A stretch of 25,219 nt of DNA, taken from JAIOQA01 sp035493675. GTDB lineage: Bacteria > Myxococcota_A > Polyangia > Haliangiales > Haliangiaceae. A program made the position numbers and the translations under genes. The notes under the pieces were generated by a model that was not told where the DNA came from, made no database searches, and worked only from the letters and a program-made list of their open reading frames with translations. Positions 8,996 to 16,920 of the stretch are shown here, piece by piece; positions within the stretch are counted from its first letter, which is position 1, and each line of letters opens with the position of its first letter. The stretch spans positions 1 to 25,219 of the forward strand of contig DATJIA010000441.1 in assembly GCA_035493675.1 (NCBI GenBank). The letters run 5' to 3'.

Positions 8996-9961
8996 TCAAC
9001 GCGTCGCGGCGAGCAATTGCGGCGACCACGGCGGGCCGGGCATCACGCGGATCTCGCGCAATCCCGCGTCTCGCATCAGACGCTCGGCGTCCGCGGTGGT
9101 GATCGCGGGACCGCCCCACGCGTCGACGATCAGCTCGTTGATCGCGCGCTGCTCCGGGTCGCCGCCGCCGCAGATGCCCATGACGATCCATCCGCCGGGC
9201 TCGAGCGACGCGGCGACCCGCGCGATCGCCCTCGGCAGGACGTCGCCCGAGACGAAGAACGACGGCAACCACGCGAGCGTGTAGGTCGCTTCGTCGCGGA
9301 GCTCGTCGGCCGGCGTCGATCGCAGCTCGATGCGCGCCTCGAGCCCCGCGCGCGCGACCGCCTCGCGCGCCATCGCGAGCGGCACGTCGTACGGATCGAG
9401 ACCGACGACGCTCACCTGCGGGAACACGCGGCACGCGGCGATCGCGAGCGCGCCGACGCCGGTGCCGACGTCGAGCAGCTTCGCGCCCGGCCGCTCGAGC
9501 CGCGCCGCGAGATCGCCGAGCTGCGGCGCGAGGTGCATCTTGATCATCATCGGCACGAAGCGCGACGAGTCGCCTTGCGCCTGCAGCAGCATCGGATCGG
9601 TGTGCGACCACGTCGCCCCGGGCGCGAGGGCGAGCGCGAGCGGCTGCATCAGGTGCGATCGGATCTCGCCGGACACGCCGGGGCGCATCGGGCCGCACAG
9701 CGCCTGCGCGGCGCCGTCGGCGAGGCGGTGGCGTGGGCCGTCGGAGACGACGACGCCGTGCGCCGCCGCGACCGCGACGAGCTTCTCGATGCGGCGCGCC
9801 GGGATCGACGGGCAACGCGCGGCGAGCTCCTCGATCGTGCGCGGCTCGAGCAGCGCTTCGCCGAGCGGCGAGTCGACGAGCACGCCGATCGCTCCGAGTG
9901 ACCAGGCCGCGCTCGTGAGCTCGAAGACGAGGGCGCGCATCTCTTGCGGGTTCGTGATCAT
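8996..9961 (-). CDS. Class I SAM-dependent methyltransferase
   Basis: 321 aa with an ATG at 9961 and GAGG about 7 nt upstream. The N-terminal 110 residues are helical and winged-helix-like (with the ARxPSIPARRIEKLV pattern), as in O-methyltransferases of secondary metabolism. The C-terminal Rossmann domain shows motif I LLDVGTGVG at 162-170, an acidic residue Asp189 ending strand 2, and a late LEPGGWIVM strand at about 253-261. The substrate is unknown. The gene lies 13 bp downstream of the sterol-desaturase-family gene and 141 bp upstream of the sigma-54 activator, all on one strand. A lipid or other small-molecule substrate shared with the oxygenase is a reasonable guess but unproven. A separate frame over the same DNA runs into a His-rich tail; it is a shadow. 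Confidence 0.88.
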   Translation of the reverse strand: MITNPQEMRALVFELTSAAWSLGAIGVLVDSPLGEALLEPRTIEELAARCPSIPARRIEKLVAVAAAHGVVVSDGPRHRLADGAAQALCGPMRPGVSGEIRSHLMQPLALALAPGATWSHTDPMLLQAQGDSSRFVPMMIKMHLAPQLGDLAARLERPGAKLLDVGTGVGALAIAACRVFPQVSVVGLDPYDVPLAMAREAVARAGLEARIELRSTPADELRDEATYTLAWLPSFFVSGDVLPRAIARVAASLEPGGWIVMGICGGGDPEQRAINELIVDAWGGPAITTADAERLMRDAGLREIRVMPGPPWSPQLLAATR

Positions 9962-9974
9962 GATCGTTCCTCTT

Positions 9975-10709
9975 TCAACGGGTGGGCTCGGCGACGTCGC
10001 GGCCGGCGAGCATGGTCCAGAGCTTGGTCGAGGCGCCGTTCCAGAAACCTGACGGGCCCGCGTCGAAGTCCTTCGGATTGCGATACGTGCCGAACGCGAC
10101 GTCCCACCACACGACGGCTCCGTAGTTGTACGCGTGGACGCCGCGCGTGTGGTGGATCGAGTGCGCCTCGGGTCGCTGGATGACGTAGCCGACCCAGCGG
10201 GGCGTGCGGATGTTGGCGTGGGCGAAGGTCGCGGTGATCGCGTTCAGCACGCCGGCGAACGCCGCCGCTTCCGGCGACAGCCCGAGCAGCGCCGAGGTGA
10301 TGGTCACGACGACCGCGTAGAAGAGCGGCTCGAACGGGTGCGTGAACGCCGAGCCGGCGACGTCGATGCGCTCGGCGGAGTGATGCATCTGATGCGTCCA
10401 CCGCCACGCCCAACCCCAGTTGTGCTGCAGGCGATGGATGCCGTAGCCCATCAGATCGCCGACGAGGAACGCGATCGTGCCGGCGAGGAACACGTTCAGC
10501 TCGCTCAGGTGCAGCGGCGCGTACGGTTGGAACACCGGCGCGAGCAGGACCGACGGGATCGTCGCGACCCCGGCGGTCACGACGAAGAAGACGATCCCCT
10601 TGAACAACCAGCGCCGCGGTTTCGGCTGATCGCGCGCGGGCGCGACGCGCTCGACCACGAGCATGGCGACGAAGATGACGGGCATCAGCAGCGTGAAGAG
10701 GGTCTCCAT
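9975..10709 (-). CDS. Sterol desaturase / fatty acid hydroxylase superfamily membrane protein
   Basis: 244 aa. The ATG at 10709 has GAGG just upstream and is preferred to a TTG at 10739. The eight-His di-iron signature is present: HRLQH 92-96, HQMHH 106-110, and HSIHH 183-187 with His192 nearby; His164 may be an extra ligand. Hydrophobic stretches at about 3-19, 37-58, 72-88 and 128-160 are membrane helices. The family uses O2 and a di-iron centre to hydroxylate or desaturate lipids or sterols at the inner membrane. Some myxobacteria make sterols, so a sterol or fatty acyl substrate is possible, but sequence alone does not decide. It is 48 bp after the STAND ATPase and 13 bp before the methyltransferase, so the three are probably co-transcribed. 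Confidence 0.93.
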   Translation of the reverse strand: METLFTLLMPVIFVAMLVVERVAPARDQPKPRRWLFKGIVFFVVTAGVATIPSVLLAPVFQPYAPLHLSELNVFLAGTIAFLVGDLMGYGIHRLQHNWGWAWRWTHQMHHSAERIDVAGSAFTHPFEPLFYAVVVTITSALLGLSPEAAAFAGVLNAITATFAHANIRTPRWVGYVIQRPEAHSIHHTRGVHAYNYGAVVWWDVAFGTYRNPKDFDAGPSGFWNGASTKLWTMLAGRDVAEPTR

Positions 10710-10757
10710 GCCCTCATGGCGTGACCGCGCGCGTGACAAATCGTGACGACCGCGAGG

Positions 10758-13700
10758 TCACGGCTTGAAAGCGCAATAGGTCCCGGTGCGTACGGTCGCC
10801 TCGAGATGGCGACCGAGCTCGGCGTCGGCCTCGGCGACGCGCGAGATCGCGTCCTTCAGGCGCTTCTGCACGTTGACGCGCGCGCGCTCGGTGGTCGACG
10901 ACGCGGCGCGCGCCTTGCCGCCGAGCCCGGTCGCGCGCGCGAGCTCGCGGACCAGCGCATCTCGCTCGCGTTCGATCGCGCGCGCGCGCTTCGCGTCGCC
11001 GCGGCTCACCGCATCGGTGAGCGCCTCGGCGAGCTCGTCGAGGCGGCGGCGATAGGCCTTGCGCGCGCGATCGTCGAGCACGTCGCCGGCGGTCGACTCG
11101 GGCGCGGCCGCGCCGTCGTCGGAGGCGAGCGCGAGGACGTGCAGCTCTTCGCCGGGACGATCGATCAAGCGGGCGAGCAGCTGCACGCCGCGCGAGTCGC
11201 GGATCGTGACGCTCGCCGTGCCTCGCGTGAGGCGCCAGTCGGCGCCGCTGCGCTCGAGGCGCAGCGGGCCGGCGTCGGGCGCGGCGTCGCGCGCGAGCCC
11301 GGTCATGCCGATCGCGCGCGCGATCGCCGCGGCCTCGTCGGCGAGCGCGCGACCCTCGACGCCGCCGCCGAGCACGGCCGCGAGCTCCGACGCGAGCTGC
11401 GCGACCCACGGCGCGTGATCGCGCGCGCGCGCGTTCGCGAGCGCGGCGCGCAGCTCGCGCTCGGCGGCCTCGCGATCGCCGAGCGACGCGGCGACCAGCC
11501 CGCGCACGCGCGCGCTCGGCCCGTCGTACGAGAACGACATCGGCCCGCCGCACACCTCGTCGATCGTGAGCCGCCCGAGCAGCGCGCGCGCGAGCTTGCG
11601 CTCGCCGGCGTCGCCCGCGAACGCGATCAGCTCGCCGAGATACGCGACCCACGGCTCCGACGTGCCGGTCGTCATCGCCGCGAGGCTCTCGAGCGGGATC
11701 CGCGGGCGCGCGATCGCGAGCTGCGCGCGCGCCGCCTCGAGATCGCCCGCGCGCGCGGCGGCGACCCCGCGCAGCATCGCGATGACCGTGGTCGCGTTCA
11801 GCATCGACGCGAGCGCGGTGTCGAGCGTCGCGGCGCGCGCGCGCGCGTCGTCGTCGCGGCGCAGGTGCAGCGCGCGCATGAACAGGTGCAGCGGCAGCGA
11901 CAGCACGATCGCGGGATCGTCGGTGAGCGGCGCGAGCTGCTCGACCTCGGTGACGCACCGATCGGAGACCGCGTCGCGACCCGTCGCGATCGCCTGCATC
12001 GAGGCGTACAGGAGCGCGCGCCAGCGGTCGCGCGGGTGACCGAGCTCGTCGGCGGCGGCGAGCATGCTGGCGACGTCGCGATCGAACGCGGTGAAGTCTC
12101 CGATCTCGATGTGCGTCGCGCCGCGCCACAGGTACGCGCTGATCGCCCGGCGCAGATCCGCGGTCGCGTTCGCGTGCGCGAGCAGCTCGTCGGCCCACGC
12201 GATCCGGCGCGCCGGCGGCGTCTCGTAGATGCCCCAGCCGCCGAGCTCGAGCACGTCGGCGACGACGTTCGGATCCCCGAGCGCGAGCGCGCGGGTACGC
12301 GCCTCCTCGGCCATCGCCTCCGGCACGTGCGGATCGGGCGCGGGTTGCAGCGCGGTCGCGAGCCGCGCGAGCACGCGGCATCCGAGCGCGGGCGCGCGAT
12401 CGCCGAGCGCGATCCGCGCTTCTTCGATCAGCGCGACCTGCGCGCGATCGATCACGCCGGGTCGCACGTCGGAGAGGTGGAGCAGGGCGGCGCGCGCGAG
12501 CAGCTCCGCGTCGCCGCTCGCCCGCGCCATCGCCGCGACGCGCTCGCACAGGCGGCGGCTCTGGTCGCCGCGGCCGGCGGCCCGCGCGATCCGCGCAGCG
12601 TGCAGGAGCGACGGCGCATCGGCGCGCGGCAGCACGCCGGCCTCGCGCGCGGTCTCGATCCGTGCGTGCAGCTCGTGCGCGCGATCGAACGCGCCTTCCC
12701 GCTCGAGGAGCTCGAGGGCGCGCGCGACGAGGGTCTCGGTGTCACCGTCGCCGCGCCCGGCCGCGAGCGCGTGCCGCGCGCGCTCGACGACGATCTCCGA
12801 CGCATCCCCGACGAGCGCGTGAGCCGCGCGCGCGTGCAGCTCGGCGCGCGCCTCGGCCGCGAGCGCGTCCTCGATCGCGTCGCGCACGAGCGTGTGGCTG
12901 AAGACGAAGCGCCCGGGCGCGGTCTCGCGCACGATCCCGGCGCGCAGCGCGGGCAAGAGCGTGTCGATCGCGCGCGCGGGCAACGTGCCGTCCATGCGCG
13001 CGATCGTCGCGGCCGCGAACTCGCGGCCGAGCACCGCGCCCGCGCCGAGCGCCTCGCGCGCGCTGTCCGGAAGCAACGCGACGCGCTCGTTCACGATCTG
13101 CCGCACCGACGGCGACAACGACGTGATCGCGCCGGTCTGCTTCACGATGCGCGCGCACTCGACGACGAACAGCGGGTTGCCGCCGGTGAGCTGCGCGATC
13201 TTCTCGACGACCTCGCGCGACGGCGCGCGTCCGATCGTCGCTTCGATCACCGCCGCGATCTCGCGGTCGTCGAGCGGATCGAGGCGCACCGCGAGGCCGT
13301 CGCGGGTCATGCGCGTCAAGCGCTGCGCCATGCGGTCCGTGATCCGCGGATCGCGCTCGCGCGCGGTCGCCACCACGAGCACGCGCATCGCGCGCAGCGG
13401 CTGCGCGAGGAACGTCAACAGATCGAGCGTGCCGAGATCCGCCGCGTGCAGATCCTCGACGATCCACACGACCGGCGCCGTCGCGCGCGCGAGCGCCTCG
13501 ATCACGCGCTCCCACAACGCGAACGCGTCGCCGCCCGCGTCGACCCCCAGCGCCCGCAGGCACGGCGCGACCGGGAAGTACGGCGGCGCCTCGGCGAACT
13601 CCCACGCGCGCCCCCACGTCACCGCGGCGCCGCTCGCCTCGGCCTCGCGCGCGATCGCCGTCGCGATCGCGGTCTTGCCGATGCCCGCCTCACCGGAGAC

Positions 13701-13799
13701 GATCGCCAGTGCGCCGCGGCCGGCGCCGGCGCGCGCGAGCGCGTCGCGCAGCGCCGCGAGCGGCGCGCTCCGTCCGTGCAACGCGGGCTCGTCGGGCAC
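10758..13799 (-). CDS. Large STAND-type AAA ATPase with TPR-like array and C-terminal helical domain
   Basis: 1013 aa, GTG start at 13799. The ATPase core has Walker A GEAGIGKT 36-43, Walker B VVWIVEDLHAAD at about 108-119, and GGNPLFVVE near 220. A long helical repeat array follows (about 340-860). The last about 130 residues are not a LuxR helix-turn-helix. They start with a strand-rich piece (RDSRGVQLLARLIDRPGEE) followed by charged helices ending ERARVNVQKRLKDAI and TVRTGTYCAFKP. I recognise this tail as recurring in large bacterial ATPases related to adenylate-cyclase regulators; its function is not known to me. The gene follows the BTAD regulator by 39 bp and is probably its operon partner, working as an ATP-driven switch or signal integrator (inference). 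Confidence 0.9.
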   Translation of the reverse strand: MPDEPALHGRSAPLAALRDALARAGAGRGALAIVSGEAGIGKTAIATAIAREAEASGAAVTWGRAWEFAEAPPYFPVAPCLRALGVDAGGDAFALWERVIEALARATAPVVWIVEDLHAADLGTLDLLTFLAQPLRAMRVLVVATARERDPRITDRMAQRLTRMTRDGLAVRLDPLDDREIAAVIEATIGRAPSREVVEKIAQLTGGNPLFVVECARIVKQTGAITSLSPSVRQIVNERVALLPDSAREALGAGAVLGREFAAATIARMDGTLPARAIDTLLPALRAGIVRETAPGRFVFSHTLVRDAIEDALAAEARAELHARAAHALVGDASEIVVERARHALAAGRGDGDTETLVARALELLEREGAFDRAHELHARIETAREAGVLPRADAPSLLHAARIARAAGRGDQSRRLCERVAAMARASGDAELLARAALLHLSDVRPGVIDRAQVALIEEARIALGDRAPALGCRVLARLATALQPAPDPHVPEAMAEEARTRALALGDPNVVADVLELGGWGIYETPPARRIAWADELLAHANATADLRRAISAYLWRGATHIEIGDFTAFDRDVASMLAAADELGHPRDRWRALLYASMQAIATGRDAVSDRCVTEVEQLAPLTDDPAIVLSLPLHLFMRALHLRRDDDARARAATLDTALASMLNATTVIAMLRGVAAARAGDLEAARAQLAIARPRIPLESLAAMTTGTSEPWVAYLGELIAFAGDAGERKLARALLGRLTIDEVCGGPMSFSYDGPSARVRGLVAASLGDREAAERELRAALANARARDHAPWVAQLASELAAVLGGGVEGRALADEAAAIARAIGMTGLARDAAPDAGPLRLERSGADWRLTRGTASVTIRDSRGVQLLARLIDRPGEELHVLALASDDGAAAPESTAGDVLDDRARKAYRRRLDELAEALTDAVSRGDAKRARAIERERDALVRELARATGLGGKARAASSTTERARVNVQKRLKDAISRVAEADAELGRHLEATVRTGTYCAFKP

Positions 13800-13838
13800 C
13801 GCCGGCGATCATATCGCGTCGGCGGGGGATGGCGCGCG

Positions 13839-15761
13839 TCAGCGATCGAACGCGATGTCGCGCGCGCTCGATCGGAACAGGCGTTGATCGCCGGCGTCGA
13901 ACTGGAACGCGCGCAGGAAGTCTTCGATCGTGTAGCCGGGGCGGCGCTCGCGGATCCGCGCGACGAAGCGGCGCGCCTCGTCGCGGCGACCGGCGAGCGC
14001 GAGGCACGACGCGGCGATCGAGAGGATGTGCGCGTGCGCGTTCGGGCGCGCGGTCGCCTTGACCGCCCAGTCGGCGGCCTCGGCGCGCTCGTCGAGCCGC
14101 ACGTGCGCGAGCGCGCGGCTCGCGAGCATCGCGAACTGCAGCGGATCGAACGGCGAGAGCTGGCGCGAGGTCGTCGTCGACGCGATCGCCAGCTTCGGGT
14201 CGCCCTGCTGCGCGTGGACGAACCCGAGCGTGTAGTGGCCCAACGCGAAGTTCGGCGAGAGCTCGATCGATCGCTCGAGCTCGGCGACCGAGCCGCCTTG
14301 CTCGCCGCGCAGCCACAGCGCGCGGCCCATCGCCCAGTGCGCGGCGGGATCGTGATCGTCGGCGCCGAGGCTGGCGCTCGCCGTCTCGAACGCGAGCGCG
14401 ATCTGGCGATCGCGCTCGGTCGCGGGCGTCAGATCGAGGAACGCGTTCTGGAAGTGCGTGAACGAGAGCCCCGCGTGGGCGCGCGCGAACGTCGGATCGA
14501 GCCGCACCGCCGCGCGGAACAGCGCCTCCGCCTCGCGGTTGTCGGGGCCCGTGAACTTGTACATGTGCCAGAGCCCGCGGTGGTACGACTCCCACGCGTC
14601 GAGCGACGCCGGCGGCTTGAGCACCGCGCGCCGCATCTCCTCGCTCTCGATCTCCTCGGCGATCGCGGCGACGATCCGCTCGACGATCGAGTCGAGCACC
14701 GCGAAGGTCTCGGCGCCGGCGGCGTCGAACGAATCGGTCCACACGATCCGGCCGTCGCGCGCATCGGCGAGCTCGGTGGCGGCGCTGATGCGCTCGCCGT
14801 CGCGCCGCACCGATCCGCTGACGACGTAGTCGACCCCGAGCACGCGGCCCGCTTCTTGCGGCTCGACGCCGCGCTCGCGCAGCGAGAACACGCTGCCGCG
14901 CGCGATCACGAACAGCGCGCGCAAGCGCGCGAGCTGCATGATCACGTCCTCGGTGAGGCCGTCGGCGATCGCATCGCGTCCGCCGCGCTCGAGGAACGGC
15001 ATGACGGCGACCGACGCGCGCCGCGCGCGGCTTTCGCGTGGAGCCTCCGGCCGTGGCGCCGGCGCTGGGCTCACGCGCGCGGCCTGCCACGCGTCGCGCA
15101 GCGGGATCCAATCGATCCCTTCGGCCTCGAACGCGCGGATCGTCGCCGCGAGGTGATCCTCCGCGTCGCGCAACCGCCCGGCCTTGGCCAGCGCCTCGAG
15201 CATGACCTCGTGCGCGCGCGCGTCGAAGGGCGCGAGCTGCAGCCACGCGTCGAGCCGGCCGAACGTCTGCGCCGCGTCGGGCGCGCGCGCGACCAGCTCG
15301 CGCGAGGCCTCGATCTGCAACGCGCGATAGCGCGCGCGCTGCGCCGCGAGCCAGCCGGTCATCTCCGCGTTGTCGATCTCCACGCCGTCGAGCAGCTCGC
15401 CGCGGAAGCGATCGAAGACGCGCTCGAGCTCCGCGTACGCCGCGCCCGCGAACCCGGCGGCCGCCGCGCGATCGATCGCGATCGCGTCGACGTCGGCGTC
15501 GGTGAGATCGATCGACACGAGCTCGCCATCGGTGACGACGCGTCCCTCGACCAACCCCCGCAGCTTGCTCAAGCACCAGCGCAGCTCGCCCCGCGGATCG
15601 TTCGGGACGTCGAACAGCAGATCGCACAGGCGTGATCGCGGCACCGGCCGAGGGCTCAGGACGAGGAACGCGAGCAGCGCGCGCACCTTCCGCGAGCGCG
15701 GCATCGTCACCGCCGCTCCGCCCCGAATCACCTCGGGAGCGCCGAGCAGACGAATTTCCAC
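13839..15761 (-). CDS. Winged-helix/BTAD transcriptional regulator with TolB-like and TPR domains
   Basis: 640 aa from GTG at 15761, chosen because GGAGGG lies 3 nt upstream; ATGs at 15785 and 15791 are alternatives adding about 8-10 residues. Residues 1-85 form an OmpR/SARP-like winged helix, 90-235 a bacterial transcriptional activator (BTAD) helical domain, about 250-390 a TolB-N/FlgO-like domain (SVAVMPFLE... VDYVVSGSVRRDG) seen in CadC- and cyclase-type regulators, and 400-620 TPR repeats. There is no transmembrane segment. It should bind DNA through the N-terminus; the TPRs likely bind a protein partner. It starts 47 bp from the oppositely oriented peptide B gene, so both probably share one control region, which contains a 12-bp tandem repeat. 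Confidence 0.92.
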   Translation of the reverse strand: MEIRLLGAPEVIRGGAAVTMPRSRKVRALLAFLVLSPRPVPRSRLCDLLFDVPNDPRGELRWCLSKLRGLVEGRVVTDGELVSIDLTDADVDAIAIDRAAAAGFAGAAYAELERVFDRFRGELLDGVEIDNAEMTGWLAAQRARYRALQIEASRELVARAPDAAQTFGRLDAWLQLAPFDARAHEVMLEALAKAGRLRDAEDHLAATIRAFEAEGIDWIPLRDAWQAARVSPAPAPRPEAPRESRARRASVAVMPFLERGGRDAIADGLTEDVIMQLARLRALFVIARGSVFSLRERGVEPQEAGRVLGVDYVVSGSVRRDGERISAATELADARDGRIVWTDSFDAAGAETFAVLDSIVERIVAAIAEEIESEEMRRAVLKPPASLDAWESYHRGLWHMYKFTGPDNREAEALFRAAVRLDPTFARAHAGLSFTHFQNAFLDLTPATERDRQIALAFETASASLGADDHDPAAHWAMGRALWLRGEQGGSVAELERSIELSPNFALGHYTLGFVHAQQGDPKLAIASTTTSRQLSPFDPLQFAMLASRALAHVRLDERAEAADWAVKATARPNAHAHILSIAASCLALAGRRDEARRFVARIRERRPGYTIEDFLRAFQFDAGDQRLFRSSARDIAFDR

Positions 15762-15783
15762 GGTCCCTCCCACGGTCCGTCCC
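15760..15783. promoter_or_regulatory. Abutting 12-bp direct repeat between BTAD regulator and peptide B
   Basis: ACGGTCCCTCCC (15760-15771) is followed at once by ACGGTCCGTCCC (15772-15783), matching at 11 of 12 positions. It fills half of the 47-bp divergent intergenic region and covers the regulator's Shine-Dalgarno. SARP/BTAD activators are known to bind tandem direct repeats, so an autoregulatory operator is possible. If the regulator instead starts at 15785 or 15791, the repeat is a four-codon duplication in its coding sequence. Confidence 0.35.
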
Positions 15784-15808
15784 ATGCGCAACCCCCAGTG
15801 TCGTCTCT

Positions 15809-15964
15809 ATGCGAAACAACAACAAGCAGAAGAAGCTCACCGTCACGATCCAGACCGTCCGCCTCCTCGATCCCCGCGAGCTCACGAAGGTCGCGGGGGC
15901 CAGTTACGCCGGCGTGCTGGCCTACTGCACCGGTGGCTGCTTCAAGCTCACCATCGGCTGCTGA
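15809..15964 (+). CDS. Putative RiPP (lanthipeptide-type) precursor peptide B
   Basis: 51 aa with an ATG at 15809; no Shine-Dalgarno is evident. The leader-like N-terminus is Lys/Asn-rich, then TIQTVRLL, then RELTKVAGA with a possible Gly30-Ala31 cleavage site. The following 20-residue core has Ser32, Cys40, Thr41, Cys44, Thr48 and Cys51 and ends on Cys. It aligns with peptide A (1481-1633) at QT-I/V-R..L, R-D/E-L..V and TGGC, so the two are related. Leader pattern plus Cys/Thr/Ser core fits a class I lanthipeptide-type precursor; another Cys-linked RiPP or an unmodified signal is possible. It is divergent from the BTAD-ATPase operon and 17 bp upstream of a cysteine synthase gene on the same strand. 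No dehydratase or cyclase gene is in view. Confidence 0.72.
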   Translation: MRNNNKQKKLTVTIQTVRLLDPRELTKVAGASYAGVLAYCTGGCFKLTIGC

Positions 15965-15981
15965 TCGCCTAGGATGCCCCC

Positions 15982-16920
15982 ATGATCCTCGACGACATCA
16001 CGCAGCACATCGGCGGCACGCCGGTCGTGCGCATCAACCGCCTCGCGCCCGCGCACACCACGATCTACGTGAAGCTCGAGGCCGCGAACCCGGGCGGATC
16101 CGTGAAGGATCGTCTCGCGCTCGGCATCATCGAGGACGCCGAGCGCCGCGGGCTCTTGAAGCCGGGCGCGACCGTCGTCGAGGCGACCTCGGGCAACACC
16201 GGCATCGCGCTCGCGCTCGTGTGCGCGGCGCGCGGCTACGACTTCGTCGCGGTCTTGCCCGAGTCGTTCTCCGTCGAGCGGCGCCAGATCATGCGCGCGT
16301 ACGGCGCGAAGGTCGTGCTCACGCCGGCGGCGGAGCGCGCGTCGGGCGCGGTGCGGCTCGCGGCGCAGCTCGCGGAGGAGCGCGGCTGGTTCCTCGCACG
16401 ACAGTTCGACAACGAGGCCAACCCCGCCTATCACCGCCAGACCACCGGTCCCGAGATCCTCTCCGACTTCGCCGGCCGCCGCCTCGACTACTGGGTCACC
16501 GGCTACGGCACCGGCGGCACGCTCACCGGCGCGGGGCAGATGATCAAGTGCGCGCGCCCCGAGACGAAGATCATCGCGGCCGAGCCCGCGGGCGCGGCGC
16601 TCCTCGACGGCAAGGAGTGGAAGCCGCACAAGATCCAGGGCTGGACGCCCGACTTCATCCCGACCGTGCTCGATCGCGACGTCTACGACGAGGTCGTCGC
16701 CGTCGCCGACGATCGCGCGATCGCGTGCGCGCGCGAGCTCGCGAAGCGCGAGGGCATCTTCTGCGGGATCTCGGCGGGCGGCACGTTCGCCGCCGCGCTC
16801 GCGGTCGCCGAGAAGGCGCCCGCGGGCTCGGTGCTCCTCGCGATGCTGCCCGACACCGGCGAGCGCTACCTCTCGACCGTGTTGTTCGAAGGCGTGCCGA
16901 CGGGCACCGACACGGTCTAG
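15982..16920 (+). CDS. cysK: Cysteine synthase (O-acetylserine sulfhydrylase family, PLP)
   Basis: 312 aa with an ATG at 15982 and AGGA about 9 nt upstream. A fold-type II PLP enzyme: Lys42 in GGSVKDR is the Schiff-base lysine, TSGNTG 69-74 binds the substrate carboxylate, GTGGT 176-180 cups the phosphate, and GISAGG near 262-267 sits by the pyridine ring. Length is normal for CysK/CysM. The reaction is O-acetylserine plus sulfide giving cysteine. The segment PESFSVERR replaces the commoner PETMSxERR, so a related beta-replacement activity is not excluded. The gene is 17 bp after peptide B and probably co-transcribed with it. That could be chance or could link Cys supply or PLP chemistry to the peptide. 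The stop overlaps the convergent globin stop at CTAG (16917-16920). Confidence 0.9.
   Translation: MILDDITQHIGGTPVVRINRLAPAHTTIYVKLEAANPGGSVKDRLALGIIEDAERRGLLKPGATVVEATSGNTGIALALVCAARGYDFVAVLPESFSVERRQIMRAYGAKVVLTPAAERASGAVRLAAQLAEERGWFLARQFDNEANPAYHRQTTGPEILSDFAGRRLDYWVTGYGTGGTLTGAGQMIKCARPETKIIAAEPAGAALLDGKEWKPHKIQGWTPDFIPTVLDRDVYDEVVAVADDRAIACARELAKREGIFCGISAGGTFAAALAVAEKAPAGSVLLAMLPDTGERYLSTVLFEGVPTGTDTV

Noticed and set aside
8922..9815. Minus-strand ORF ending in a His-rich tail
   Set aside because: It is another frame of the methyltransferase, whose SAM motif and Shine-Dalgarno define the real gene.
10743..15635. 1630-aa plus-strand ORF opposite the STAND ATPase and BTAD regulator
   Set aside because: It is a shadow of two well-recognised minus-strand genes and has no domain of its own.
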